From the NCBI GenBank assembly GCA_035515075.1, contig DATJBZ010000029.1:82180-146179 (forward strand): a stretch of DNA of 64,000 nucleotides, given 5' to 3'. Position 1 is the first letter of the stretch. Each line of letters opens with the position of its first letter. Below are positions 54,437 to 63,520 of this stretch, in pieces. The DNA is from Moheibacter sp035515075. Its GTDB lineage: Bacteria > Bacteroidota > Bacteroidia > Flavobacteriales > Weeksellaceae. A model generated the notes under the pieces. The model was not told the origin of the DNA. It was given only the letters and a program-made list of their open reading frames with translations, and did not search any database. Both the position numbers and the translations under genes were made by a program.

Positions 54437-55672
54437 TTGAATTTCACCTGGTGGTTTGCAAAAAAAATTGCGATTGGTAAAAGTAGTAAAAATAACCTTT
54501 CGACGACCATTATCCGCATTGGTCAAATAGCCGTTGCGATCGGAATCATGGTGGCATTGATCACGATCTCTACTGGAATTGGCGCCAGAAAAGGCATCAA
54601 ACAGAAATTAGCAGATTTCAACGGCCACATCACCATCAAACCCTACAACAGCAATTTGTCTTTCAATTCTGATTCAGTTGATTTGAACCAAGATTTTTAT
54701 CCTACTTTCAAAGAAATCCCAGAAATCGTTCATGTACAAGCTTATGCGACCAAAAGTGGCATCATACGCACGGCTGACAATTTCAGTGGCATCGTATTGA
54801 AAGGTGTAGGAACAGATTTTGACAAAGAACGCTTTCAACCCTATATGATCAAAGGAAATTTTCCTGCAATCCATGATGAAACCTTGTCCAATGAAGTCCT
54901 TTTGCCTCAGAAAATTGCCAGTGAATTGCATTTGGATGTGGACAGTACTTTTGTCACCTACTTCATTCAAGACGAGCGCAAACCCATTTACAGACGTTTC
55001 AAAGTTGCTGGGATTTTCACCACAGACATCAAAGATTTTGATGATGTTTTTGTGATGGGTGACATCAAACAAATTCAGCGTTTGAACAAATGGGATGCAC
55101 AAACAGTCGGTGGATTTGAACTGTTTACCAAAGACATCGAAAAACTGGATGAAGTCGCTCAAAAAGTCAATGATTTAATTGATTTTCAACTGTATGCACA
55201 ATCGGCTACCCATTCGTTCAGTCAAATAAATGATTGGATTGAAATTTTTGACACCAATATTTTTGTGGTCTTGTTTATCATGATGGTCGTTGTGGTCATC
55301 AACATGGTGATGGTTTTGTTGATTTTGATTTTGGAAAGAACCCATTCCATTGGATTGTTGAAGACTTTGGGCGCGACCAATTGGCGCGTACGAACGATTT
55401 TCGTCTATTATGCCGTGTTCATCATGATTCCAGGTTTGGTTTTCGGAAATTTAATTGGACTGGGCTTGTTGCTGATTCAAAAATACTTCAAAGTCATTCG
55501 ATTGCCTGCAGAAAATTATTATTTATCCGTTGCACCGGTTCATTTGGATTTGGGACAAATTCTCTTGTTAAATGTCTGTGCCATCCTGATTTCGGCTGTG
55601 GTATTGATCATCCCATCTTATTTGATTGCCAAAATTACCCCGAATCAAGCAATGAAGGTCAATCAGCTCTAA
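54437..55672 (+). CDS. FtsX/LolC-like ABC transporter permease
   Basis: 411 residues. One N-terminal helix (~24-46), a ~210-residue periplasmic domain of the MacB-PCD kind, and three C-terminal helices (~272-300, 322-345, 375-398): the FtsX/LolCE arrangement. The C-terminal motif ERTHSIGLLKTLGATNWRVRTIF is the conserved coupling region. The start must be the TTG at 54437, as TAG precedes it in frame and no ATG lies before the first helix. The ATPase subunit is not adjacent. Lipoprotein release or a similar envelope function is likely. It shares a 20-nt divergent gap with the NamZ gene. Confidence 0.88.
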   Translation: MNFTWWFAKKIAIGKSSKNNLSTTIIRIGQIAVAIGIMVALITISTGIGARKGIKQKLADFNGHITIKPYNSNLSFNSDSVDLNQDFYPTFKEIPEIVHVQAYATKSGIIRTADNFSGIVLKGVGTDFDKERFQPYMIKGNFPAIHDETLSNEVLLPQKIASELHLDVDSTFVTYFIQDERKPIYRRFKVAGIFTTDIKDFDDVFVMGDIKQIQRLNKWDAQTVGGFELFTKDIEKLDEVAQKVNDLIDFQLYAQSATHSFSQINDWIEIFDTNIFVVLFIMMVVVVINMVMVLLILILERTHSIGLLKTLGATNWRVRTIFVYYAVFIMIPGLVFGNLIGLGLLLIQKYFKVIRLPAENYYLSVAPVHLDLGQILLLNVCAILISAVVLIIPSYLIAKITPNQAMKVNQL

Positions 55673-55734
55673 GTGAGGGCTTTTACTTTAACATTTTTTT
55701 ATTTAATTTTAATAAAATTCAATTTTATAATTCT

Positions 55735-55834
55735 TACTTTTGTGGTGGAAATAGATTGATTACTATTTTCATTAGGTTTAAGTTGGTTAGAGAGAATTCC
55801 CTTGCTCGAATGAGTGAGGGATTCTTTCTTTTAT
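55735..55834 (+). ncRNA. Candidate small RNA with two hairpins
   Basis: A consensus -7 element TACTTTTG (55735-55742) lies directly in front of two hairpins: GGAAATAG-N8-CTATTTTC (55747-55770, one G-U pair), then AGAATTCCCTTGCTC pairing with GAGTGAGGGATTCT (55793-55807 and 55812-55825, with a one-base bulge and a 2-nt mismatch), followed by TTCTTTT. The second hairpin is also a plausible terminator of the FtsX-like permease. No ORF is present. No -33 element was found. Confidence 0.4.
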
Positions 55835-55898
55835 TTCCTACCTATTTTTTTCATTTCTTTGTAACACTTTCCATTGAATGACTACTAATTGACCTATT

Positions 55899-56399
55899 TT
55901 GAACACGAAAGAGAAAAATTTTACAAAATTAATTGAAGCCAACCAAGGCATAGTGCACAAGGTTTGTCGGATTTATACCGATACGCCTGAGGAGCATGAA
56001 GACTTGTTTCAAGAAATCGTTCTCCAACTTTGGAAGTCTTTTGAATCATTCAAGGGCGAAGCCAAATTCAGTACTTGGATGTACCGAGTAGGCTTGAATA
56101 CAGCCATTACATTGATTCGGAAAAAAAAACGAAGCATTGCCACTTCTTCCATGGACAGCCAAACTTATTTTGATGTCAAAGCTGATGAAAGTGATGTTGA
56201 AAAAAATGAACAGTTGAAAACCTTGTATGCTGCCATTAAAAAATTGAATGATGTAGAAAGAGCTTTGGTTTTGCTTTATTTAGAAGATTTGCCTTACAAA
56301 GAAATTTCGACGACTTTGGGAATTTCTGAAGTCAATGCAAGAGTGAAAATGAGTCGGATCAAAATCAAATTAAAAGAATTGATGAATTTAGAAGCATGA
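55899..56399 (+). CDS. ECF-type RNA polymerase sigma factor
   Basis: 166 residues. Region 2 (about 25-85; EDLFQEIVLQLWKSF, FSTWMYRVGLNTAITLIRKKKR) and region 4 (about 110-160; LVLLYLEDLPYKEISTTLGISEVNARVKMSRIK). The frame opens with TGA CCT ATT TTG, so the start is the TTG at 55899. The product is the cognate regulator for the membrane protein encoded 4 nt overlapping at its 3' end; the pair looks like a sigma factor with its antagonist. Confidence 0.9.
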   Translation: MNTKEKNFTKLIEANQGIVHKVCRIYTDTPEEHEDLFQEIVLQLWKSFESFKGEAKFSTWMYRVGLNTAITLIRKKKRSIATSSMDSQTYFDVKADESDVEKNEQLKTLYAAIKKLNDVERALVLLYLEDLPYKEISTTLGISEVNARVKMSRIKIKLKELMNLEA

Positions 56400-57076
56400 C
56401 AACACACGATACAGAGCAACCCTCCAATTTAGACAATTTAAAGTCGCTTTGGCAAAACCAAAAAGCAGACAAAGTCTATGACAGTCATCAGATTTTTCAG
56501 ATGATCCATAAAAAATCGATCAATTCCATCCAATGGTTGTTCATCATTACCTTGATTGAATTGGCCATAGGCGTGGCCATTTCCTTGTGGATTATTTTGT
56601 CTGGTGCACACTTTATTTCCAACGAGGAAATGCAAGTTTTGGGCGAAAAAGGTTATGCGCAAATGGAAAACTTATCACACCTTGGTTTATTGGCTTCGTT
56701 GGTCTTGGTGGGAATTTCTTACCACTATTACAAAAAGATTTCTGCCGCATTGGCCGTTCAAGAATTGATTCAAAACATTGTTCGATTCAGAAGAGCTGTG
56801 GTTTATTTCATCATCCTTTGGCTGGTATTTGTTTGCGCGATTTTCACGCCCATGTTCATTGAAATTGGCGCCAATGCTTACATGAACCAAACCCAAGATG
56901 ACCACCTCAGCATGGAGGAAAAATTAATTTTGGCCAAAAAAGTGGGTTACATTACCAGTGCGTTTTCAATTTGTGTCATGGTCTTTTTCAGTGCTGTCTA
57001 TTACGGATTGATTTATGGTGTTTTCTTAAGAAGATTGGGCAAAAACTTGAAAGAATTGAAAAAAATAGACCAATAA
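56396..57076 (+). CDS. Membrane protein, candidate anti-sigma partner
   Basis: 226 residues. The first ~55 residues are a polar cytoplasmic segment (NLDNLKSLWQNQ, SHQIFQMIHKKSIN), followed by four hydrophobic helices (about 53-72, 93-112, 133-152, 185-207) and a basic tail. The ATG overlaps the sigma-factor stop by 4 nt, typical of sigma/anti-sigma pairs, and the soluble N-terminus could hold the sigma factor at the membrane. The sequence is not like the classical zinc anti-sigma proteins, so the role is inferred from position only. Confidence 0.6.
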   Translation: MTTHDTEQPSNLDNLKSLWQNQKADKVYDSHQIFQMIHKKSINSIQWLFIITLIELAIGVAISLWIILSGAHFISNEEMQVLGEKGYAQMENLSHLGLLASLVLVGISYHYYKKISAALAVQELIQNIVRFRRAVVYFIILWLVFVCAIFTPMFIEIGANAYMNQTQDDHLSMEEKLILAKKVGYITSAFSICVMVFFSAVYYGLIYGVFLRRLGKNLKELKKIDQ

Positions 57077-57138
57077 TTGTTGATGAAACTCCCTTTCATT
57101 TCAACTTTTTGATGCGCAACAGCTTTCTATTCCAATTG

Positions 57139-57170
57139 TTTGATTTCCCAATGCAAAATCATTAATTTTG
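57139..57170 (+). promoter_or_regulatory. Promoter of mtaB, close to the start codon
   Basis: TTTG (57139-57142), 20-nt spacer, TAATTTTG (57163-57170). The -7 element ends 4 nt before ATG 57175, so the mRNA would be leaderless or nearly so (tandem ATG at 57175 and 57178). Confidence 0.55.
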
Positions 57171-57174
57171 CGCC

Positions 57175-58515
57175 ATGATGTCAAACAATAAAACCGTCGC
57201 CTTTCACACTTTAGGTTGCAAACTGAATTTCGCAGAAACCTCGACCATTGCCAGAAACTTAACGAACAATGGCTACGAACGAGTGGAATTTAACCAAGCA
57301 GCCGATGTGTATGTCATCAACACATGTTCTGTGACTGCCAATGCAGACAAAGAATGCCGCAGCATTGTCAAAAGTGCTTTGAAAGAAAATCCAGAGGGTT
57401 TTGTGGTGATCATCGGTTGTTATGCGCAACTGAAACCACAAGAAATTGCCGAAATGGAAGGCGTTGATTTGGTGTTGGGCACGACGGAAAAGTTCAACAT
57501 CATTGATTATCTCGACAATTTAGACAAACAAGCTGAAGCTTTGGTTCACTCATGTGAAATCGATGCCGCCGACTTTTATGTCGGATCTTATTCGATTGGT
57601 GACCGCACCCGTGCTTTTCTCAAAGTGCAAGATGGATGTGATTACAAATGTACCTACTGCACCATTCCATTGGCCAGAGGGATTTCTCGCTCGGATACTT
57701 TGGAAAATGTTTTGAAAAATGCCAGAGAAATTGCGGACCAAGGCATCAAAGAAATAGTTTTGACGGGTGTCAATGTCGGTGACTACGGCAAAGGAGAATT
57801 TGGCAACAAAAAACACGAACATACTTTTCTGGAATTGGTCCAAGCATTGGACCAAGTAGACAACTTGGAAAGGTTGCGGATTTCATCGATTGAACCCAAT
57901 CTTTTGAGAAATGAAATCATCGATTTTGTCGCTTCTAGCCAACGTTTTGTACCACATTTTCACATCCCTCTGCAATCTGGTAGCGATGAATTGTTGAAAA
58001 AAATGAAACGCCGTTATTTAACCGCATTGTACACAGAGCGCATTCAACGCATCAAAACCACCATGCCTCATGCCTGCATCGGTGTGGATGTCATCGTTGG
58101 TTTTCCTGGTGAAACCGATGAGTTGTTCTTGGAAACTTATAACTATTTGAACGAATTGCCTATCAGCTATTTGCATGTTTTCACTTATTCAGAAAGACCC
58201 AATACCGAAGCGGTCGAATTTGGAGAAGTGGTACCACTAAATATTCGAAAAAAACGAAACAAAATGTTGCGCATTCTTTCAGAAAAAAAACGAATGGCTT
58301 TTTACGAATCTCAGCTCAACACCACACAAACTGTACTTTGGGAAGCAGACCAAAAACATGGGAAAATACATGGATTTACCGAAAACTATGTCAAAGTAGA
58401 AACGGATTATGATGAAAGTTTGATCAATTTGACCGAAAAGGTGAATTTGCTTTCTATCAATTCAGCAGCCATGGTCGAAGTAGAAAGATGCATGGACCTT
58501 CAAAATCAAATTTAA
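57175..58515 (+). CDS. mtaB: tRNA (t6A37)-methylthiotransferase
   Basis: 446 residues, full length. The N-terminal MTTase domain binds an auxiliary [4Fe-4S] cluster through Cys15, Cys51 and Cys82; the radical SAM domain has CDYKCTYC (Cys155, 159, 162); a C-terminal TRAM-like domain follows. It adds methylthio to N6-threonylcarbamoyladenosine at tRNA position 37 (ms2t6A). Assignment to MtaB rather than MiaB is from the start HTLGCKLNFAET and the overall length. The next gene begins directly after the stop. Confidence 0.93.
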   Translation: MMSNNKTVAFHTLGCKLNFAETSTIARNLTNNGYERVEFNQAADVYVINTCSVTANADKECRSIVKSALKENPEGFVVIIGCYAQLKPQEIAEMEGVDLVLGTTEKFNIIDYLDNLDKQAEALVHSCEIDAADFYVGSYSIGDRTRAFLKVQDGCDYKCTYCTIPLARGISRSDTLENVLKNAREIADQGIKEIVLTGVNVGDYGKGEFGNKKHEHTFLELVQALDQVDNLERLRISSIEPNLLRNEIIDFVASSQRFVPHFHIPLQSGSDELLKKMKRRYLTALYTERIQRIKTTMPHACIGVDVIVGFPGETDELFLETYNYLNELPISYLHVFTYSERPNTEAVEFGEVVPLNIRKKRNKMLRILSEKKRMAFYESQLNTTQTVLWEADQKHGKIHGFTENYVKVETDYDESLINLTEKVNLLSINSAAMVEVERCMDLQNQI

Positions 58516-58953
58516 ATGATTTTCAAAAGTAAAACCGATCGATTGCACCAAATCCTCATTGGCGGTACGGTCATTTTTTTATTGTTGGTCATTGCATTGG
58601 CTTGGCTCAACAATTCAGGAACGACTTCGTTCAATCTTTGGTTGACCATACTGTTGTTGGCCATTTCCGGTTTTTTATATTGGATTTATAGCGAAACTTA
58701 TTACCGCATTTCAGATACCTTACTAAGTTACCATGCTGGACCGATCAGCGGGAAAATTGACATCCTTAGCATCCGTGAAATGCAAGTCAACAAAACACTT
58801 TGGATCGGAACTTTGAAACCAGCCACGGCTTTGAATGGCATCATCATTCATTACAATCAATTGGATACGATCTACATCAGTCCAACAGACAAAGAAAATT
58901 TTGTAAAAACCTGTTTGGTCATCAATCCCAACATTCAAATCCGAAATTTTTAG
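58516..58953 (+). CDS. Small membrane protein with PH-like domain
   Basis: 145 residues. Two helices (~13-31 and ~40-58) precede a bacterial PH-like domain (YYRISDTLLSYHAGPISGKIDILSIREM). The signature resembles the bacterial PH_6/DUF1200 type. Function unknown; inner membrane. It follows mtaB without a gap and precedes an alpha/beta hydrolase gene without a gap, so the three are one operon. Confidence 0.75.
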   Translation: MIFKSKTDRLHQILIGGTVIFLLLVIALAWLNNSGTTSFNLWLTILLLAISGFLYWIYSETYYRISDTLLSYHAGPISGKIDILSIREMQVNKTLWIGTLKPATALNGIIIHYNQLDTIYISPTDKENFVKTCLVINPNIQIRNF

Positions 58954-59604
58954 ATGAAAATTTATCAAATCAGTGGTTTGGGTGCCAATCATAATGCATT
59001 TAAAAATTTGAAGTTGCTTCCTGATTTTGAATGCATTGCTTTGCCTTGGTTGCAACCAGAATTGAACGAAACCTTGCCACATTATGCCGAGAGAATGGCG
59101 GAGAAAATCAATGTAAATGAACCTTTCTTATTGATGGGCTTGTCTTTTGGGGGCATCATCACCAAGGAGATCAATGAGTTTCTCCATCCAAAATTCAATT
59201 TCTTGATTTCCACCGTCAAATCTAGAGAAGAATTGCCAGCTTTGATGAAACTGTCTGCGGCAACCCACCTTCACAAACTCATTCCGTCCAGCTTTTTGAC
59301 TTCTGACAGTCTCCTATCCTATTCGGTTTTTAGAAAGTTGTACAGCGCGAGAATGCCCGACATGCAAGAGATTTTCGTTTTCAGAGATCCTTACTATTTG
59401 AAATGGTCGATGGACCGGATTGTCAATTGGCACAATGAAAATACCCTGTCGAATTTCATGCACCTTCATGGCAACAAAGACCTGGTTTTTCCTTCCAGTA
59501 AAATTCATGAAGCAGTCATCGTTGAAGGGGGCACCCATGTGATGGTCATGAACAAAGGCCGAAAAATCTCAGAATTGCTCAATCAAAAATTGATGGAATT
59601 TTAG
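58954..59604 (+). CDS. Alpha/beta hydrolase-fold protein
   Basis: 216 residues. The nucleophile elbow MGLSFGG carries Ser64; an Asp in HGNKDLVFP and His in EGGTHVMVM complete the likely triad. The protein begins with ISGLGANHNAF, resembling a small esterase/thioesterase group. Substrate unknown, cytoplasmic. It follows the PH-domain gene without a gap and ends shortly before the convergent small gene at 59611. Confidence 0.78.
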   Translation: MKIYQISGLGANHNAFKNLKLLPDFECIALPWLQPELNETLPHYAERMAEKINVNEPFLLMGLSFGGIITKEINEFLHPKFNFLISTVKSREELPALMKLSAATHLHKLIPSSFLTSDSLLSYSVFRKLYSARMPDMQEIFVFRDPYYLKWSMDRIVNWHNENTLSNFMHLHGNKDLVFPSSKIHEAVIVEGGTHVMVMNKGRKISELLNQKLMEF

Positions 59605-59610
59605 TTCAAT

Positions 59611-59850
59611 TCATTTTCCCAAACGAACAGCTTTCCAAAAATCAGCAGCAGTTGCTGGCCAAGGCATCTCTTTATTTGAAGAAAAAGCATTACAATAGGC
59701 TTGAACATCTTTCGCATCAATGACCTCTTTGAATTCGTCTCGAAGTTCAGCCGTGTTGTTTCTAAAACATAAATTACCACCTTTATTTTCTTCTACAAAG
59801 CTCAAATGCAGTTTTTTTTCAAGGTAATCGATGAAGGCTTGTAATTCCAT
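59611..59850 (-). CDS. Small unrecognised conserved-looking protein
   Basis: 79 residues, soluble. It starts MELQAFIDYLEKKLHL and has a compact, mixed helical sequence ending MPWPATAADFWKAVRLGK. The size and character match small Bacteroidota-specific hypothetical proteins. No function is known to me. It is convergent with the alpha/beta hydrolase gene, and is followed on its own strand by nothing for a short distance; the str-operon terminator lies upstream of it. Confidence 0.6.
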   Translation of the reverse strand: MELQAFIDYLEKKLHLSFVEENKGGNLCFRNNTAELRDEFKEVIDAKDVQAYCNAFSSNKEMPWPATAADFWKAVRLGK

Positions 59851-59897
59851 TAAATAAAATTAATCAATATCATTGATATTTATTGTGAATTCATCCA

Positions 59898-59934
59898 TAA
59901 AAAAAATAGCTGCTTCATTTCTGAAACAGCTATT
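59898..59934 (-). terminator. Terminator of the str operon (after rpsJ)
   Basis: On the minus strand the stem AATAGCTGTTTC/GAAGCAGCTATT (plus 59905-59916 and 59923-59934, one mismatch) is followed by a run of eight U, encoded by the A-run at 59899-59906. Confidence 0.8.
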
Positions 59935-59957
59935 ACTATGCTATAAAATGTAATTTA

Positions 59958-60263
59958 TTACACTTTAATTTCTACTTCAACTCCACTTGGAAGTTCCAAC
60001 TTCATCAAAGCATCCACAGTTTTGGATGATGAACTATAGATGTCCAACAATCTTTTGTGTGCGCTCAATTGAAATTGCTCACGTGCTTTTTTGTTCACGT
60101 GTGGTGATCTCAAAACGGTAAAGATTCTTTTGTGCGTTGGTAATGGAATAGGGCCATTGACAACTGCTCCTGTAGATTTTACAGTTTTCACAATCTTCTC
60201 AGCAGATTTATCTACCAAATTGTGGTCGTATGATTTTAATTTAATTCTAATTTTTTGACTCAT
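59958..60263 (-). CDS. rpsJ: 30S ribosomal protein S10
   Basis: 101 residues, standard size. The family start IRIKLKSYDHNLVDKSAEKIV and the loop GPIPLPTHKRIFTVLRSPHVNKKAREQF are unmistakable. It is a 30S component that also joins NusB in antitermination. It ends the str operon in this genome, 11 nt after fusA, as is common in Bacteroidota. Confidence 0.98.
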   Translation of the reverse strand: MSQKIRIKLKSYDHNLVDKSAEKIVKTVKSTGAVVNGPIPLPTHKRIFTVLRSPHVNKKAREQFQLSAHKRLLDIYSSSSKTVDALMKLELPSGVEVEIKV

Positions 60264-60274
60264 TTTTTTGGTCT

Positions 60275-62401
60275 TTAAACAGTTGTACCTTTTGCTTTAG
60301 CGATTACTTCATCTGCGATGCTCTGTGGAGCTGCTTCGTAGTGATCAAATTCCATGGTTGAGGTTGCACGACCAGAGGTCAAAGTTCTCAAAGCTGTTAC
60401 ATAGCCAAACATTTCAGCCAATGGAACGAAAGCTTTTACGACTTTAGCACCTGCTCTGTCATCCATACCGCTAACGGTACCTCTACGACGGTTCAAGTCA
60501 CCAACAACATCTCCCATGTTCTCCTCTGGAGTCAACACTTCCAATTTCATGATTGGCTCAAGGATCACAGCTTTTGCAGCACGAGCTGCTTCACGGTAAC
60601 CTAATTTTGCAGCCAACTCAAATGACAATTGGTCAGAATCCACCGGGTGGAAAGAACCATCCGTCAAAGTAACTTTCATTGAATCCATTTCATATCCAGC
60701 CAAAGGACCATTTTTCATCGCCGCTTTGAAACCTTTCTCAATTGATGGAACATATTCTCTTGGAACGTTTCCACCTTTGATTTCAGATACAAATTCTAAT
60801 CCAGTTTTACCTTCATCCGCAGGCCCAATTGTAAATAGAATGTCCGCAAATTTACCACGTCCACCCGTTTGTTTCTTATACACTTCACGGTGATTCGCAG
60901 TAACAGTAAACGCTTCTTTGTACTCAACTTGTGGTTGACCTTGGTTTACTTCTACTTTAAATTCTCTTCTCAAACGGTCAACGATGATGTCCAAGTGCAA
61001 CTCTCCCATTCCTGAGATAATTGTTTGTCCTGAACTCTCGTCTGTTTTAACTTGGAAAGTAGGATCTTCTTCAGCCAATTTTGACAAAGCTGTTCCTAAT
61101 TTGTCCATGTCTGCTTTCGTTTTTGGCTCAACGGCAATCCCGATCACCGGATCTGGGAATTTCATTGATTCCAAAACGATTGGATGTTTTTCATCACAAA
61201 GAGTATCTCCTGTTTTGATATCCTTGAACCCTACCGCTGCTCCAATGTCTCCTGCTTCGATGTAATCAACAGGTTCTTGTTTGTTGGAGTGCATTTGGAA
61301 GATACGAGAAATACGCTCTTTGTTTCCTGAACGCGTGTTCAAAACATAAGAACCTGCATCCAATCTTCCTGAATAAGTTCTGAAGAAAGCCAAACGACCA
61401 ACGAATGGGTCTGTTGCAATTTTAAATGCTAAAGCTGCGAAAGGCTCATTTACTGAAGGAATTCTAGAAATTGGTTCTTCTGTATCTGGATCTGTCCCAT
61501 CAATAGCTTCTTTGTCCATTGGTGATGGTAAATAACGACAAACGCCGTCAATCAAGAATTGAACTCCTTTGTTCTTAAATGAAGATCCACAAGTCATTGG
61601 GATGATGCTCATGTCCAAAGTTGCAGCACGCAACGCAGCATGAATTTCATCTTCCGTCAATGAATTTTCGTCTTCCATGTATTTTTCAAGCAAGTTCTCG
61701 TCATAGGCCGCAACTTCCTCGATCAAGTGATCACGGAATTTCTTCACTTCTTCTTTCATTTCTTCCGGAATTTCTACCGTATCGAAAGTCGTTCCGTAGT
61801 TTTCGTCATGCCAAATGATCGCTTTATTGGTCACCAAATCTACCACTCCTTTGAAGTCTGCTTCGTCACCAATAGGCAATACGATAGGTACAGCATTTGA
61901 GCCCAACATGTCTTTTACTTGTTGACAAACGCCTAAGAAGTTAGAACCTTGACGGTCCATTTTGTTGATGAAGCCAATGCGCGGAACTTTGTAATTGTCC
62001 GCCAAACGCCAGTTGGTTTCAGATTGTGGCTCAACACCGTCTACAGCTGAAAACAAGAATACCAAACCATCCAACACACGCAAAGAACGGTTTACCTCAA
62101 CGGTAAAATCCACGTGACCTGGGGTGTCAATGATGTTAAAGTGATAGTCTTTTGTTTCAGCAATTGGTTTGCCTTGGTCCAAAGGGAATTTCCAAGTACA
62201 AGTTGTCGCTGCAGATTGGATCGTAATCCCTCTTTCAGCTTCCTGATCCATCCAGTCCATTGTAGAAGATCCTTCGTGGGTTTCTCCCATTTTGTGATTT
62301 CTACCTGTATAGAACAAAATACGCTCTGTAGTTGTAGTCTTACCAGCATCGATGTGTGCAGCGATACCAATATTTCTTGTGTATTTTAAATCTTTTGCCA
62401 T
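60275..62401 (-). CDS. fusA: Elongation factor G
   Basis: 708 residues, canonical EF-G. G-domain motifs: AHIDAGKTTTTE (15-26), DTPGHVDF and NKMDRQG; domain IV and V regions GGNVPREYVPSIEKGF and GYVTALRTLTSGRATSTMEF close the sequence. It translocates tRNAs and mRNA on the ribosome. Encoded between rpsG (5 nt) and rpsJ (11 nt). Confidence 0.98.
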   Translation of the reverse strand: MAKDLKYTRNIGIAAHIDAGKTTTTERILFYTGRNHKMGETHEGSSTMDWMDQEAERGITIQSAATTCTWKFPLDQGKPIAETKDYHFNIIDTPGHVDFTVEVNRSLRVLDGLVFLFSAVDGVEPQSETNWRLADNYKVPRIGFINKMDRQGSNFLGVCQQVKDMLGSNAVPIVLPIGDEADFKGVVDLVTNKAIIWHDENYGTTFDTVEIPEEMKEEVKKFRDHLIEEVAAYDENLLEKYMEDENSLTEDEIHAALRAATLDMSIIPMTCGSSFKNKGVQFLIDGVCRYLPSPMDKEAIDGTDPDTEEPISRIPSVNEPFAALAFKIATDPFVGRLAFFRTYSGRLDAGSYVLNTRSGNKERISRIFQMHSNKQEPVDYIEAGDIGAAVGFKDIKTGDTLCDEKHPIVLESMKFPDPVIGIAVEPKTKADMDKLGTALSKLAEEDPTFQVKTDESSGQTIISGMGELHLDIIVDRLRREFKVEVNQGQPQVEYKEAFTVTANHREVYKKQTGGRGKFADILFTIGPADEGKTGLEFVSEIKGGNVPREYVPSIEKGFKAAMKNGPLAGYEMDSMKVTLTDGSFHPVDSDQLSFELAAKLGYREAARAAKAVILEPIMKLEVLTPEENMGDVVGDLNRRRGTVSGMDDRAGAKVVKAFVPLAEMFGYVTALRTLTSGRATSTMEFDHYEAAPQSIADEVIAKAKGTTV

Positions 62402-62406
62402 CTTAA

Positions 62407-62883
62407 TTAAACTCTAAAGTGTGCGAATGCTTTGTTAGCTTCTGCCATTTTATGGGTGTCTTGACGTTTTTTAACGGCAGCACCTTCTTCTTTTGCCGCA
62501 GCGATAATCTCTCCAGCCAATTTCTGCGCCATTGATTTTTCGTTACGTCTTCTTGCATAAAGAATCAACCATTTCATTGCCGTAGCAATCTTTCTGTCTG
62601 GTCTGATTTCCATAGGAATTTGAAAAGTTGAACCACCAACACGACGAGAACGAACCTCAACGTGCGGCATTACATTGGTCAAAGCTTCTTTCCAAATATC
62701 GATTGAAGTCTTTTCTGCATCTTCTTTTCTTTGGTCTACGATGTCCATTGCTTCATAAAAAATACTGAAAGCAACACTTTTTTTACCATCGTACATCATG
62801 TTGTTTACAAAACGGGTCACCAATTGATCATTGAACTTTGGATCTGGGAGCAACTGTCTTTTTCTAGCTTTAATTTTTCTCAT
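62407..62883 (-). CDS. rpsG: 30S ribosomal protein S7
   Basis: 158 residues. Family signature DPKFNDQLVTRFVNNMMYDGKKSVA and RRVGGSTFQIPMEIRPDRK, then the RNA-binding ARRRNEKSMAQKLAGEI. It nucleates assembly of the 30S head. Lies between rpsL (13 nt) and fusA (5 nt). Confidence 0.98.
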   Translation of the reverse strand: MRKIKARKRQLLPDPKFNDQLVTRFVNNMMYDGKKSVAFSIFYEAMDIVDQRKEDAEKTSIDIWKEALTNVMPHVEVRSRRVGGSTFQIPMEIRPDRKIATAMKWLILYARRRNEKSMAQKLAGEIIAAAKEEGAAVKKRQDTHKMAEANKAFAHFRV

Positions 62884-62896
62884 TTCTCAAAGTTTT

Positions 62897-63280
62897 TTAT
62901 TTTTTAGCTTCTTTTGGGCGTTTTGCACCATACTTACTTCTACGCTGAGTTCTTCCGTTAACTCCTGCCGTATCCAACGCACCACGAACGATGTGGTAAC
63001 GTACTCCAGGTAAATCTTTTACCCGTCCTCCTCTAACCAATACTATCGAGTGCTCTTGCAAATTGTGTCCTTCTCCACCGATATATGCGTTGACTTCTTT
63101 ACCGTTTGATAATCTAACACGCGCTACTTTACGCATCGCTGAGTTAGGTTTCTTAGGTGTAGTCGTGTACACACGTGTACAAACGCCACGACGTTGAGGA
63201 CATGATTCCAAAGCAGCCGATTTACTCTTCTTGGCTAGTTTTGTTCTTCCTAATCTTACTAATTGTTGTATTGTTGGCAT
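62897..63280 (-). CDS. rpsL: 30S ribosomal protein S12
   Basis: 127 residues from the ATG at 63280 (MPTIQQLVRLGR); the longer frame would begin inside the promoter region. Typical motifs: CPQRRGVCTRVYTTTPKKPNSAMRKVARVRL and KDLPGVRYHIVRGALDTAGV. The PKKPNS and KDLPG segments around the classical streptomycin-resistance positions look wild type. It is the first gene of the str operon. Confidence 0.98.
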   Translation of the reverse strand: MPTIQQLVRLGRTKLAKKSKSAALESCPQRRGVCTRVYTTTPKKPNSAMRKVARVRLSNGKEVNAYIGGEGHNLQEHSIVLVRGGRVKDLPGVRYHIVRGALDTAGVNGRTQRRSKYGAKRPKEAKK

Positions 63281-63320
63281 ACTATTAAAAATATGTTTAT
63301 CCCCATTTTTTTGGGGACTG

Positions 63321-63351
63321 CAAAAGTACAATTAATTACATCAAAAACAAA
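63321..63351 (-). promoter_or_regulatory. Promoter of the str operon
   Basis: On the minus strand: TTTG (63351-63348), 19-nt spacer, TACTTTTG (63328-63321), a full consensus. The leader includes a CCCC/GGGG hairpin (plus 63301-63316). Confidence 0.7.
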
Positions 63352-63520
63352 CAATTGAATTGTTTTTCTATAGAATTTAGGAATTTAAACAATACCGTAT
63401 CCCTCTAATGCATATTTTTATATAGCATTTTGAAAGAACGATCACATCTTCTCAATGAGAATCAGTCCTCAAATATCACTAATATTTACAATGAAGTAGG
63501 TATTTCGTTATGATAAAGTA

